From assembly GCA_015061525.1 (NCBI GenBank), contig SUWK01000016.1:1-44365 (forward strand): a DNA stretch of 44,365 nt. The letters run 5' to 3'. This stretch comes from Lentisphaerota bacterium. Lineage in GTDB: Bacteria; Verrucomicrobiota; Lentisphaeria; Victivallales; Victivallaceae. Position numbers and translations under genes: made by a program. This document shows positions 25,084 to 33,303 of this stretch, piece by piece (the first letter of the stretch is position 1; every line of letters begins with the position of its first letter). The notes under the pieces were generated by a model, which was not told the DNA's origin, did not search any database, and saw only the letters and a program-made list of their open reading frames with translations.

Positions 25084-26445
25084 TCAGAATCCTCCGGGGT
25101 GGATGCATCCGTCGATATATTTCAATTTCTCAGGCGAACGCAAAGTTGCAAGTATTTTTATTTCCAACTGCCGAACCCGTTCCCGGGTCAGATGCAGTCT
25201 TTTACTGATCTCGTCCAGCGGCTGGATCTTATTTCCGAAAAGTCCGAACCGCATGATGATTATCTGCTGTTCCCGCTCCGGCAGAGTACTCAACATCTCA
25301 CGGAAACGGTCGTAAAGTATCCGGCGGGCAAGTTCCCGTGCCGGCTCATAGGCATTTTCATCGGCAATAAGTTCTTCAAGTACACTGCCATCTTCATCGT
25401 TGCCGATCTGAGTTTGCAAACTGATCGTCTGCATTGCCATTTTGCGGACGGCACTTATCCGTGCTTCGGGCAGTTCCATTACCTTGGCAAGTTCCCAATT
25501 CTCCGGTTCCCTGCCGTGAAGCTGCAGAAAATTCTGCTCATGTCTGCGGATATCCTGGATAAGTTTGATCATGTGCATGGGCAGACGGATGACACGCGAC
25601 TGTTCCGCGATGATACGGAAAACGTTGTGCCGTATCCACCAACTGGCGTAGGTACTGAATTTGTAACCGAGATTGAAATCAAATCTTTCCAACGCCCGCA
25701 GCAGCCCCAGATTTCCTTCCTGAATAAGATCACTGAAAGCCACCCCGCGATTGCGGAACTTCTGTGCGATGCTGACCACCAGACGCAAATTTGCTTCCAC
25801 CATCCGGTTGCGCAATTCTGAATAGTTTCTTGCCGCCGCACACAACCGGGCAATTTCCACGATCAACTCCTCCGGATGCATCAGCAGTTTACCGGTGATC
25901 AACTCCAATTGATCGCTGTCGGCATCACGGAAACTGTCAGCGGTCAAATCGCCGTTTTCCCAGGAAAAATCCGGTACTATCATCCCGATGTAGCCGCAAA
26001 TGATGTTCAAATACTCCTCCGCCACTCCGGACTGGATACCGTAACGGCAAAGTAAACTTTCCAATTCATCCCGGAATACAGCGGTGTTCTTTCCGGAATT
26101 GAATGCATTTTCCAATGCTGTCAACGCGGCAGTTATTTCACTCTGCCACGGGACAAAAAATGCCGGACTCGGAATTTTTTTATCGGCAAATGCCGACGGC
26201 AGAAACAATTCAGAAAATTCCGACTCTCCGGCGATCCCCCGCTCAAGCATCATCAGCATTTCGCGTCCGGTGAATCCGAAACGGCTGACAGCACGCCGCA
26301 ATATTTCCGACGCGCCCTCAAAATCCCGGCACAATGCCAACTGCTCATCGACCGTCGGCACCTCAATACTTCCGAGCTGACGCAGATAACTGTTCAGTGC
26401 TCCGGAATCACCTTCGCCGACAGCCGGGATCACTTTTTTTGCCAT
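25084..26445 (-). CDS. RNA polymerase sigma-70 family factor (group 1/2, RpoD-like)
   Basis: This 453-residue sigma factor has region 1.2 at about 10-50, then a non-conserved helical stretch (about 55-200). Region 2 is clear: EANLRLVVSIAQKF, DLIQEGNLGLLRALERFD, and the -10 contact part YKFSTYASWWIRHNVFR. Region 3 begins at RVIRLPMHM and region 4 is near 385-445 (LPEREQQIIIMRFGLFG, LHLTRERVRQLE). The group 1 acidic N-terminal region is short, so it may be an alternative group 2 sigma rather than the housekeeping factor. It starts one base after the ispD stop, with GGAGAA upstream. Confidence 0.9.
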   Translation of the reverse strand: MAKKVIPAVGEGDSGALNSYLRQLGSIEVPTVDEQLALCRDFEGASEILRRAVSRFGFTGREMLMMLERGIAGESEFSELFLPSAFADKKIPSPAFFVPWQSEITAALTALENAFNSGKNTAVFRDELESLLCRYGIQSGVAEEYLNIICGYIGMIVPDFSWENGDLTADSFRDADSDQLELITGKLLMHPEELIVEIARLCAAARNYSELRNRMVEANLRLVVSIAQKFRNRGVAFSDLIQEGNLGLLRALERFDFNLGYKFSTYASWWIRHNVFRIIAEQSRVIRLPMHMIKLIQDIRRHEQNFLQLHGREPENWELAKVMELPEARISAVRKMAMQTISLQTQIGNDEDGSVLEELIADENAYEPARELARRILYDRFREMLSTLPEREQQIIIMRFGLFGNKIQPLDEISKRLHLTRERVRQLEIKILATLRSPEKLKYIDGCIHPGGF

Positions 26446-26446
26446 T

Positions 26447-27127
26447 TCATTTCTCCTGGAAACATTGCTGCAGTTTCGCCAGATCGGCCGGCGAAGTGAG
26501 CTTCATATTCCATATACCGGATTCCACCAGCTCCACCGGATATCCGGCAAGCCGCATGATCTCCGCATCATCCGTAGGCACTGCACCGTCAAGAGCGGCA
26601 CAAGCGTCACGGTATTTTTTCAAATCAAAAACCTGCGGCGTTTCTGCATGGTAAACACTTTCCCGGCTGACCGGAGCAATAATGAAACCGGATTGGTCAG
26701 CCAACTTCAAACTGTCTGCCACTTTACTCGCCGCTACCGCTCCCCCGCAGGCGCGGGCGCGGGAAACAAGCCGCTCCAGCAGAGCGGCATCCGCCAGCGG
26801 TCTGGCGGCATCGTGGATCGCCACTATACCTTCAGCAAGCGGCAACTCCTTCAAAGCATTGCAAACCGATTCCACCCGGTTCGCTCCGCCCGCGACAAAG
26901 CGGACAGAACTGCCGGGCAGAAACTTTTCACAGATCCGGCGGAATTCCTCCAGCATCTCCTGCCGGACGGCAACCACCAGATTGCCGGGTGCGACCAACG
27001 GCAAAAAGCTGCGTATACTGTGGAGGAACACCGGCATACCGCCGAGATCCTCCAACAGTTTATCCTTTTCCCCGTACCGCTGCGAACTGCCGCCCGCAGC
27101 AATGATCACACCCAAGTCACTGATCAT
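26447..27127 (-). CDS. ispD: 2-C-methyl-D-erythritol 4-phosphate cytidylyltransferase
   Basis: IspD makes CDP-methylerythritol in the MEP isoprenoid pathway. The 226-residue protein shows the nucleotide-binding loop GVIIAAGGSSQRYGEKDK (6-23), the AIHDAARPLAD motif near 105, and the conserved TPQVFDLKKYRDA and PTDDAEIMRLAG segments. It lacks an IspF fusion. It starts 10 bases after the PIG-L gene and is followed by the sigma factor with one base between. No other MEP gene is in the window. Confidence 0.93.
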   Translation of the reverse strand: MISDLGVIIAAGGSSQRYGEKDKLLEDLGGMPVFLHSIRSFLPLVAPGNLVVAVRQEMLEEFRRICEKFLPGSSVRFVAGGANRVESVCNALKELPLAEGIVAIHDAARPLADAALLERLVSRARACGGAVAASKVADSLKLADQSGFIIAPVSRESVYHAETPQVFDLKKYRDACAALDGAVPTDDAEIMRLAGYPVELVESGIWNMKLTSPADLAKLQQCFQEK

Positions 27128-27137
27128 AAAATCAAGG

Positions 27138-27899
27138 TCATTTTACCGCCGGACGGGCGATCACGCCGAGCGGGTCAAAGTTATCCGGACAGAAACCATT
27201 GGGATTGTGACGCACCCAACCTTCGGCATACTCGCAGAATCCGCAGAGTTCACCCATGGCTCTGGCGCGGGAAACCATATCTTCCAGATAGGCATCCATG
27301 CCCTGACTTTCATCCAGCCACTGTTTCTGGGTCTGGTGACAGTTGAGCATCTCACGCTTCAACGGGATAGTGGAGGTCACGTCAACGAAAATATCGGGAG
27401 TGACCGGACGGTTGAGCTGATCTTTCAATGACAAAGGCAGTGAGTGGTACACCGCAACATCGGTCATCACCGGCTTGAGATCTTCAGCACCGCGGAAGTT
27501 GCCCATACCCCGGCAGAATGCGGCGGAAACCGCCAGTCTTCCGGCATTGATGTGGTCTTCCATATAGTCGAACGGCCCGTGGGTCAGCACGATTTCCGGA
27601 TCGACCTCACGGATAACGCGGACAACTTTGGTAAGCTGTTCAGTATTGTAGAAAACCTCAAGATCGTGGGTGATGGATTCATGGAAAACCGCTCCTGCCA
27701 TTGCTGCAGCAGCCATCGCCTCCTTGCGGCGTTGCGCCGCAAGGTCACTGTGGTTGAGCATATTGCCGCCGAGAGCCCCGTCGGCAATATTCATGTAGTG
27801 GATCTCGTAGCCCAGTTCTTTCAGCCGGATCAGAGTTCCCGCCATCATGAATTCAATATCATCAGGATGGCTGGCAATCGCTATCGCTCTTTTAGCCAT
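27138..27899 (-). CDS. PIG-L (LmbE) family deacetylase
   Basis: This 253-residue zinc-dependent deacetylase has the signature SHPDDIEF (10-17) with metal-binding His and Asp, the GALGGN segment, and the second site motif LTHGPFDYMEDHINAGR near 136-152. The family removes acetyl groups from N-acetylglucosamine-type substrates. It overlaps the stop of the NagB-like gene, a pairing seen also as single-chain NagB/PIG-L proteins in Bacteroidetes. The two probably act on the same amino-sugar. An in-frame TTG at 27905 is an alternative start; the ATG at 27899 fits the family N-terminus. Confidence 0.87.
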   Translation of the reverse strand: MAKRAIAIASHPDDIEFMMAGTLIRLKELGYEIHYMNIADGALGGNMLNHSDLAAQRRKEAMAAAAMAGAVFHESITHDLEVFYNTEQLTKVVRVIREVDPEIVLTHGPFDYMEDHINAGRLAVSAAFCRGMGNFRGAEDLKPVMTDVAVYHSLPLSLKDQLNRPVTPDIFVDVTSTIPLKREMLNCHQTQKQWLDESQGMDAYLEDMVSRARAMGELCGFCEYAEGWVRHNPNGFCPDNFDPLGVIARPAVK

Positions 27900-27901
27900 G
27901 A

Positions 27902-28831
27902 TCAATGCATCTCCACGTCACAAACACCAAATCCGGGACGATAGAAGTTGAACACCACATCATCGTGGTCGCTCAGCAATGACATCGGCACGCTGCTGTC
28001 GGCGATCTTCTGGGAGATCATAAAGGTGGTCAGACGCATACCGAAGGGGTTGTCGTGGTGACCGGGATGCCAGATGGAAACGCGGTCGCTCTTCCAGGTC
28101 TGGACGGGACCGACGGTAAACGCACGGTTGGGAACGTTCTGGACGGTACCGCCGCCGGAAGTACGGGCGTTCTGGATCAGCGTGATCGGGTGCAGGTCGA
28201 CCAGACGGGTCCCTTTCTGACGGTACTCTTCCGGAGTGGGCGGGTTGTCCTTGTAGGCACCTTCGCGGCGGACAGGATCATTGAACGCCCAGTGTTTGGT
28301 TTCGCCCTGACCGCCCTGCATGATAAGGCACTTGGCTTCATCGTAGGATTTTTCATAGGCTGCCATATCGCCGTTGGGGAAGTGCATGTTTTCCATGGGC
28401 ATACGCAGTTCCGGACGGATGCGGGAGAAGCAGAGATCCCAGTCTGCTTTGGCAAAACCGAGGGGGAAGTCCATACCGGCAGGCACATCACCTTCCAGAG
28501 CCCACTCGTCCATGCCCCAGAAATGGGCATTCTTGAGGCTCAAACCGGTCTCGTTGACGATCTGGGCGACCAGCGGCAGCTGTTCAGTCGGTCCGATGGG
28601 ACCGCAGATACCGCAGGGATTGTCTGCGGTGGCTTTTTTCCAGCAGTTGATGTATTCCAGAGCTTCGGCGCAGTAGAACTCCTGGAAAGTATCAAAGAGA
28701 TTGATCTTGAACCCCGGACGCTCAAAGCTCTTCAGGTTGTCGATCGTGATCCGGGATGCGGCATCGAGGATCTCACGGTCAAGGGTGGTGTAATCCCACC
28801 AGTCAGCGGAAATTTTGGAATAAGCTCTCAT
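27902..28831 (-). CDS. NagB-like glucosamine-6-phosphate isomerase/deaminase family protein
   Basis: This 309-residue protein has the NagB/RpiA fold landmarks: GMDEW (106-110) for the FNMDEY motif, and [14 protein letters not shown] (173-186) where NagB has GG-G-DGHIAFNEP. A C-terminal segment (VPNRAFTVG) matches the NagB VPxxALTxG region. The catalytic Asp141 of NagB aligns with Thr, His143 is kept, and Glu148 is replaced by Asp. The activity may therefore be altered, for example a different amino-sugar phosphate. It is the first gene of the operon, with AAAGGA before the ATG, and is coupled to the PIG-L deacetylase gene. Confidence 0.78.
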   Translation of the reverse strand: MRAYSKISADWWDYTTLDREILDAASRITIDNLKSFERPGFKINLFDTFQEFYCAEALEYINCWKKATADNPCGICGPIGPTEQLPLVAQIVNETGLSLKNAHFWGMDEWALEGDVPAGMDFPLGFAKADWDLCFSRIRPELRMPMENMHFPNGDMAAYEKSYDEAKCLIMQGGQGETKHWAFNDPVRREGAYKDNPPTPEEYRQKGTRLVDLHPITLIQNARTSGGGTVQNVPNRAFTVGPVQTWKSDRVSIWHPGHHDNPFGMRLTTFMISQKIADSSVPMSLLSDHDDVVFNFYRPGFGVCDVEMH

Positions 28832-28892
28832 TTTTTGTTCCTTTACTTTTTAGGGTTGAGCATTCTTCATTTGCCGTAAAATTTTTTGTATC

Positions 28893-28927
28893 CGGTGAAC
28901 TATATCACCGAAGTGTGTTTTTTGCAA
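28893..28927 (-). promoter_or_regulatory. Promoter with palindromic operator for the NagB-like/PIG-L/ispD/sigma/ABC operon
   Basis: On the minus strand, TTGCAA (28927-28922) and TATAGT (28904-28899) are 17 bases apart. The perfect inverted repeat CGGTGA (28893-28898) and TCACCG (28905-28910) brackets the -10 box exactly. A dimeric regulator bound there would block transcription. The promoter overlaps the last codons of tilS. No regulator gene is adjacent. Confidence 0.62.
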
Positions 28928-30258
28928 GTTTCCACCCGAAAATCTTCAATTTTTTCTGCGGAAATCATCAATACAGCCTTCCCCGGAAGTGCCGGACACT
29001 CTCCGGAATGATGGATCCCGGGCAGCCACAGCGTACATCCTCCGGGTATCCTCAGTGACGGATTGACCGGATATGCCGCCACTTTGCGCTTGACACGCAG
29101 CTCTTTGACCTTGACAGCACTTTTTCTGCCGAATGGCAGCATCTTCTCTCCGGGTTCCGGGGAACCGATCTCCAGAATTTCCGGCAGTTCAGCGGCACAG
29201 AAACAGGCTTCATTCAGAGAGATTTTTTCCGGAAGTTTTTCAAGTTCAGTGACCTTAAAGTGCCACTTCCCCCAAAAAACGGAGTGTTTTTCCCGCCAAT
29301 TCCATGACACTTTATCCGGAATATTCTCCACCGGCATGATCACTCCGCCGGAAATCCGCAGCTGCCGTCTTCTATCCAACTCACAAATGCCGTCGTTTCC
29401 GGCACTTATCATCGCGGAAAAGTGTTCGACCGACGCTGCTGACGGCGAAGTATCATCATCAAAAAATTCCCGGCAGAGCATCCGGAGCATCCGTACCACC
29501 ACCGCCCGCTCATGCCGCTGCCAGAAAATCACCTCATAACGCTCTTTTCCCCCCTGCTCATAATAAAACTCTGCCATACTATCCAGACAGGCGGCATCGT
29601 ACTGCAAATTAGTCAATGTGGCGGCGACGGCATCTTTGCCGCCGGGGAAAAGTTTGTAAAGTTCCGGTAATATCCGGTTGCGTAAAACATTGCGGGTATA
29701 ATCACAACTCAAATTACTTGAATCTACCGCCCATGAGTTCACACCGTTTTTTTTCAAAAACTCCTCGATCTCACTGCGCGTGTAAATCATCAGCGGGCGG
29801 AAAAACTTCACCCCTTCGATCCGGGAATACATCTGCATACCGGTCAAACCGGAAACATTGCTCCCCCTGCCGATGCGGATAAAAAGGTTTTCGATCGCAT
29901 CATCCAGATGGTGCCCCAGAAGTACTACCGGATTTTCGTAACCGGCGCACAACTCTTTCCACTTTTCCAGCCGCGCCTGACGTGCCCGGGCTTCCAGATT
30001 GCAGCCGGGGGCGATATCCAGATCTATTTTCAGAAATTTCACACCAAGTCCGCGGGCAAAATTTTCTGCTGCCAAAGCTTCGGCATCGGATTCCGCGCCG
30101 CGCAGATGATGGTTGAAATGCACTGCCGTCACTCCGCACTTGCCGGCTGCTGCACCGTTTGCCGCCATCAGCAGCAAGGCAGTACTGTCAGCTCCGCCGG
30201 AAAAACCGACCAGCAATTGACCGTGAAAGTTTGAAAAAATTGAATTATTCATTTGCAT
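28900..30258 (-). CDS. tilS: tRNA(Ile)-lysidine synthase TilS
   Basis: TilS converts C34 of tRNA-Ile(CAU) to lysidine so that it reads AUA. The 452-residue protein has the PP-loop GFSGGADSTALLL (18-30), the conserved HFNHHLRGAESDAEA segment, and VLLGHHLDDAIENLFIRIGRGS near 112-133. A C-terminal TilS domain follows (about 255-420). The first ATG (30258) has GAGG 4 bases upstream; the ATG at 30252 is an alternative. The last codons carry the promoter of the next operon. Confidence 0.93.
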   Translation of the reverse strand: MQMNNSIFSNFHGQLLVGFSGGADSTALLLMAANGAAAGKCGVTAVHFNHHLRGAESDAEALAAENFARGLGVKFLKIDLDIAPGCNLEARARQARLEKWKELCAGYENPVVLLGHHLDDAIENLFIRIGRGSNVSGLTGMQMYSRIEGVKFFRPLMIYTRSEIEEFLKKNGVNSWAVDSSNLSCDYTRNVLRNRILPELYKLFPGGKDAVAATLTNLQYDAACLDSMAEFYYEQGGKERYEVIFWQRHERAVVVRMLRMLCREFFDDDTSPSAASVEHFSAMISAGNDGICELDRRRQLRISGGVIMPVENIPDKVSWNWREKHSVFWGKWHFKVTELEKLPEKISLNEACFCAAELPEILEIGSPEPGEKMLPFGRKSAVKVKELRVKRKVAAYPVNPSLRIPGGCTLWLPGIHHSGECPALPGKAVLMISAEKIEDFRVETCKKHTSVI

Positions 30259-30281
30259 TTATCCTCTACATGCTTTATAAT
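30253..30281 (+). promoter_or_regulatory. Sigma-70 promoter for rdgB and the downstream run
   Basis: TTGCAT (30253-30258) and a perfect TATAAT (30276-30281) have a 17-base spacer, giving a start site near 30288 and a leader of about 60 bases. The leader contains a 6-bp inverted repeat (GCGCCG, CGGCGC). This promoter overlaps the divergent tilS promoter and the tilS start codon. Confidence 0.7.
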
Positions 30282-30306
30282 ATAGCGTTGCCGCGCCGTT
30301 ATGCAA
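30279..30306 (-). promoter_or_regulatory. Sigma-70 promoter for tilS
   Basis: Read on the minus strand, TTGCAT (30306-30301) and TATATT (30284-30279) are 16 bases apart. The start site would fall near 30272, giving a very short leader of about 14 bases before tilS. The -10 hexamer overlaps that of the divergent rdgB promoter by three bases, so RNA polymerase cannot occupy both at once. Confidence 0.55.
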
Positions 30307-30350
30307 TCGTTCCGGCGCAGAAGTTGAATTTTTTTTGGAGTTTCAAGATC

Positions 30351-30950
30351 ATGGCTTTTATCGTCGCCGCCACCGGCAATCAGCATAAACTTGCCGAATA
30401 CGCCCAGCTGCTCGCTGATCAGGATATTGAGGTCAAATCCCTCAATGATTACCCGAACTACCCGGAACCGGAGGAAAATGGTTCCTCCTTTGCGGAAAAC
30501 GCCTCCATCAAAGCTGCCGCCGCCAGCAAATACTGCGACGTCCCGGCATTTGCCGATGATTCCGGTCTGGAGGTCGAAGCTCTGGACGGCAGACCCGGCA
30601 TCCACTCTTCACGCTACGCACCCAGCGACCCCGAGCGCATTGCCAAACTGCTCAAAGAACTGGAGGGCAAAGAGAACCGCCGTGCCCGTTTCGTCTGTGT
30701 CATCGCCATCGCTGCCAACGGTGAAGTGCTGGAAACTTTTGAAGGCGAAGTCAAAGGAACCATCCTCACCTCTCCGCGCGGAGAAAACGGTTTCGGTTAC
30801 GACCCGATCTTCCAGCCTGACGGTTTTGACAAAAGTTTTGCCGAACTCACCCAGGAGGAAAAAAACCGTATCAGCCACCGGGCAATGGCTTATGCCAAAG
30901 CTCTGGAGTTTGTGGATGAGGAGTTGTCGATCCTTGACGGCGGATTCTGA
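30351..30950 (+). CDS. rdgB: XTP/dITP diphosphatase (RdgB/HAM1 family)
   Basis: RdgB hydrolyses non-canonical purine triphosphates such as ITP and XTP, cleaning the nucleotide pool. The 199-residue protein shows the family motifs: AATGNQHKLAEY (5-16), FADDSGLEVEAL (about 65-76), GFGYDPIFQP near 150, and SHRAMA near the end. The start is the ATG at 30351 with GGAG ten bases upstream. It is the first gene of the plus-strand run; the RluA-type gene follows after 4 bases. Confidence 0.95.
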   Translation: MAFIVAATGNQHKLAEYAQLLADQDIEVKSLNDYPNYPEPEENGSSFAENASIKAAAASKYCDVPAFADDSGLEVEALDGRPGIHSSRYAPSDPERIAKLLKELEGKENRRARFVCVIAIAANGEVLETFEGEVKGTILTSPRGENGFGYDPIFQPDGFDKSFAELTQEEKNRISHRAMAYAKALEFVDEELSILDGGF

Positions 30951-30954
30951 AAAA

Positions 30955-31890
30955 ATGGACCTTTCAAGGCGCATCATCCGGTCAACGATAGATTGGAGCG
31001 GAGTAAATCTGCTGCTGGCGGACTATCTTGCCGGACGCTTCACCTACCGCTCCAGAGAAGAGTGGTGCAGCCGTATCGTTTCCGGGGAGATCACCCTCAA
31101 CGGTAAAATCGTTTCCCCGGATACCGTTCTTGCCCTGCACGATCAGATCGAGTACCGTCCGCAGGATATCCCGGAACCGCCTGCCGATCTGGATTACAAG
31201 ATCGTCTTTGAGGATGAAGAACTGCTGATAATAAACAAGCCGGGAAATCTCTGCATGCACCCGGCCGGGCCGTTTTTCAAACACACCTTGTGGCATCTGC
31301 TCTGTACAAAATACGGCAACATCCACTTTATCAACCGCCTTGACCGGGAGACCAGCGGACTGCTGATGGCAGCAAAAGACCCCAAAACCGCCAAAACTTT
31401 CGCAAAATGCGTTTCAGTCAAACGGTATCAGGTGATAGTCCATGGGGATTTTCCGCAGGAAGTTACTGCAGAAGGTTTTCTGGTCGATGCCAATTCGGTG
31501 GTACATAAAAAACGTAAATTTGTCTTTGAAATGCCGCCGGCTCCTCCCTTTGAAAGTGCAAAAACCGTTTTCCGCAAAATTTCTGCCGCCAACGGTCTTT
31601 CACTGGTGGAGGCGACACTTTTCACCGGACGCATGCATCAGATACGTGCTACGCTTTCTTCACTGGGTTATCCGGTAGCCGGAGACAAACTTTACGGACT
31701 GGATGAAACTTTTTATCTCAAACAGCGTACCGGGGAACTTTCTGATATTGACCGGAAAACCCTGCTCGTCCCCCGGCAGGCACTGCACTCTGCCGAGTTG
31801 GAGTTTACCCATCCGCGTACCGGAGAGAAACTCTCCTTTTCCTCGGAACTGCCTGCTGAATTACAAAAACTTTTAACTTTTGGAGAATAG
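30955..31890 (+). CDS. RluA-family pseudouridine synthase
   Basis: This 311-residue enzyme isomerises uridine in RNA (rRNA or tRNA; target not determinable). An S4-like RNA-binding domain lies at about 15-75 (FTYRSREEWCSRIVSGEITLN, a short stretch), then the synthase domain. The catalytic Asp is in INRLDRETSGLLM near 127. FTGRMHQIRATL and GYPVAGDKLYG are also typical of the family. The open frame extends 188 codons upstream, but that part is an off-frame reading of rdgB. The start at 30955 lies just after the rdgB stop. The ribosome site is poor, so translation may depend on coupling. Confidence 0.9.
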   Translation: MDLSRRIIRSTIDWSGVNLLLADYLAGRFTYRSREEWCSRIVSGEITLNGKIVSPDTVLALHDQIEYRPQDIPEPPADLDYKIVFEDEELLIINKPGNLCMHPAGPFFKHTLWHLLCTKYGNIHFINRLDRETSGLLMAAKDPKTAKTFAKCVSVKRYQVIVHGDFPQEVTAEGFLVDANSVVHKKRKFVFEMPPAPPFESAKTVFRKISAANGLSLVEATLFTGRMHQIRATLSSLGYPVAGDKLYGLDETFYLKQRTGELSDIDRKTLLVPRQALHSAELEFTHPRTGEKLSFSSELPAELQKLLTFGE

Positions 31891-31893
31891 ATC

Positions 31894-32154
31894 ATGGATG
31901 ACCAAAACGAAAAACTCCCCGCCGAATTGAGAGAAAAACTTCTGGAAGTGGAACTTGCCGCTGAAGCCGAAGAGCGCAAACTTGCCAGCTTTGACCGTTC
32001 AAGAGCCACCGTAGTCGGCTTGACCTGTCTGGGCCTGGGGTTCACCCTCGGTATCGCACTGCGGCAGGGAGTTTTGCCGTCGGTGGGCTTCGGAGTTTTT
32101 ATGGGACTGGCAGGTTTCGTGACTGCCGGATTTCAAAAAGCCAAAAAGCAGTAA
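31894..32154 (+). CDS. Small membrane protein of unknown function
   Basis: The 86-residue product has a charged helical N-terminal half (ELREKLLEVELAAEAEERK, residues 11-29) followed by two hydrophobic, glycine-rich segments (about 40-60 and 63-80, with GLGFTLGIAL and GFGVFMGLAG). It probably inserts as a helical hairpin with the coiled coil in the cytoplasm. It is not recognisable as a known family. It begins 3 bases after the pseudouridine synthase gene and ends 3 bases before the C39-like peptidase gene, so it is part of the same run. Confidence 0.7.
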   Translation: MDDQNEKLPAELREKLLEVELAAEAEERKLASFDRSRATVVGLTCLGLGFTLGIALRQGVLPSVGFGVFMGLAGFVTAGFQKAKKQ

Positions 32155-32157
32155 CAG

Positions 32158-33303
32158 ATGATGAAAGCACTTTCACTTGTTCTGCTGTTCTCACTTTTGA
32201 GTCTGGCGGCCGATGCCGCTCCGGATGTCAACACCATCAACAGTAAATTCGGTTTCAACATCTTTCCGGCAGACAAAACTGACTGGCAGATGACCGCTTT
32301 CCGTAAACGTTCCGGCATCCGGCTCAACGGCAGTGCCGGTCACTACTCCGCCAGATTCAGAAAAACTGTGCTGGATGCTCCGGCTGAAGAACTCTCGGTC
32401 TACACCGCACCGGATGGCAAAACCATTGAACGGATATCCATTGTCTTTGCCAACAAAGGCGATACCGTCGACCGTCATAAAAGCAAAATCAAAGCTGCCC
32501 GGCGCAGCGTTTCTTCACAGCTTACCGGACAGCTCGGCGCTCCATCGCGGAAATCTTTCTACGCCGGAACTTTGCGCGAAAAAACCGACATGTGGAAATT
32601 CAACGGAACCGAACTTTATCTGGAAGTCAGTAAAAAAGAGTTTCTGATGCTCCATATCGTTCCTGCCGGAAAAAACAAAACCACGCAGAAAAGCGATGGA
32701 CGCGACTACTCCAAAAATGTCAAAACCAATAAATTCGGCGACCACTGGATCCCCAATATACCGATGGTCGATCAGGGGGCAAAAGGTTATTGTGTCCCGG
32801 CAACGATGGCAAGAGTCTTCCTCTATTACGGAATCAAAGTGGATATGCACCATCTGGCAAAGATCGGCGACACCTCCAGATCCGGAGGAACTGATACTGA
32901 CCGGATCATCAAAGATGTGAAAAGTATGCGCCGCCGCTGCAATCTGAAATGTTCCGGATTTTCCGGATTGTCTGTACGTACCGTCGCCCGTTATATAGAC
33001 AAGGGCTTCCCGATCATGTGGGTGATGTTCTCCACCAGAGAACTTCAGCAGGTCTACATTTTCAGCCGTCAGAACCGCCGCAAAGCTGCTTCACCGCAGG
33101 AGTGGGAACGGAGTCTGAAAAAGATCAGCATCCCGCAGAAAGAAGATGGACCGCACCTCTGCCTCATCATCGGTTACAACCGGATAACCGATGAAATAGC
33201 CGTTTCCAACTCCTGGGGCGATGCTCATATTGCACCGACCTGGATACCGATGAAAGTGGCACGGAAAGTCTGCCGGAACAACCTGACAGTATTTTCACCA
33301 TGA
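32158..33303 (+). CDS. Secreted C39-like cysteine peptidase
   Basis: The 381-residue product has a signal peptide (MKALSLVLLFSLLSLAADA). The first half (about 20-185) is an uncharacterised beta-rich region. The second half is a papain-like C39 family domain: IPMVDQGAKGYCVPATMA with the oxyanion Gln206 and nucleophile Cys212, His333 in PHLCLIIGYN, and Asn351 in SNSWG. It probably cleaves peptides or cell-wall-linked substrates in the periplasm or outside. The stop overlaps the helicase start (ATGA), so it is translationally coupled to the XPB-like gene, an odd pairing of a secreted protease with a DNA helicase. Confidence 0.82.
   Translation: MMKALSLVLLFSLLSLAADAAPDVNTINSKFGFNIFPADKTDWQMTAFRKRSGIRLNGSAGHYSARFRKTVLDAPAEELSVYTAPDGKTIERISIVFANKGDTVDRHKSKIKAARRSVSSQLTGQLGAPSRKSFYAGTLREKTDMWKFNGTELYLEVSKKEFLMLHIVPAGKNKTTQKSDGRDYSKNVKTNKFGDHWIPNIPMVDQGAKGYCVPATMARVFLYYGIKVDMHHLAKIGDTSRSGGTDTDRIIKDVKSMRRRCNLKCSGFSGLSVRTVARYIDKGFPIMWVMFSTRELQQVYIFSRQNRRKAASPQEWERSLKKISIPQKEDGPHLCLIIGYNRITDEIAVSNSWGDAHIAPTWIPMKVARKVCRNNLTVFSP

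Noticed and set aside
30391-30954. 188-codon N-terminal extension of the RluA-type gene
   Set aside because: It is rdgB read in another frame (low-complexity Ser/Pro/Lys-rich). The S4 domain begins only after the ATG at 30955.
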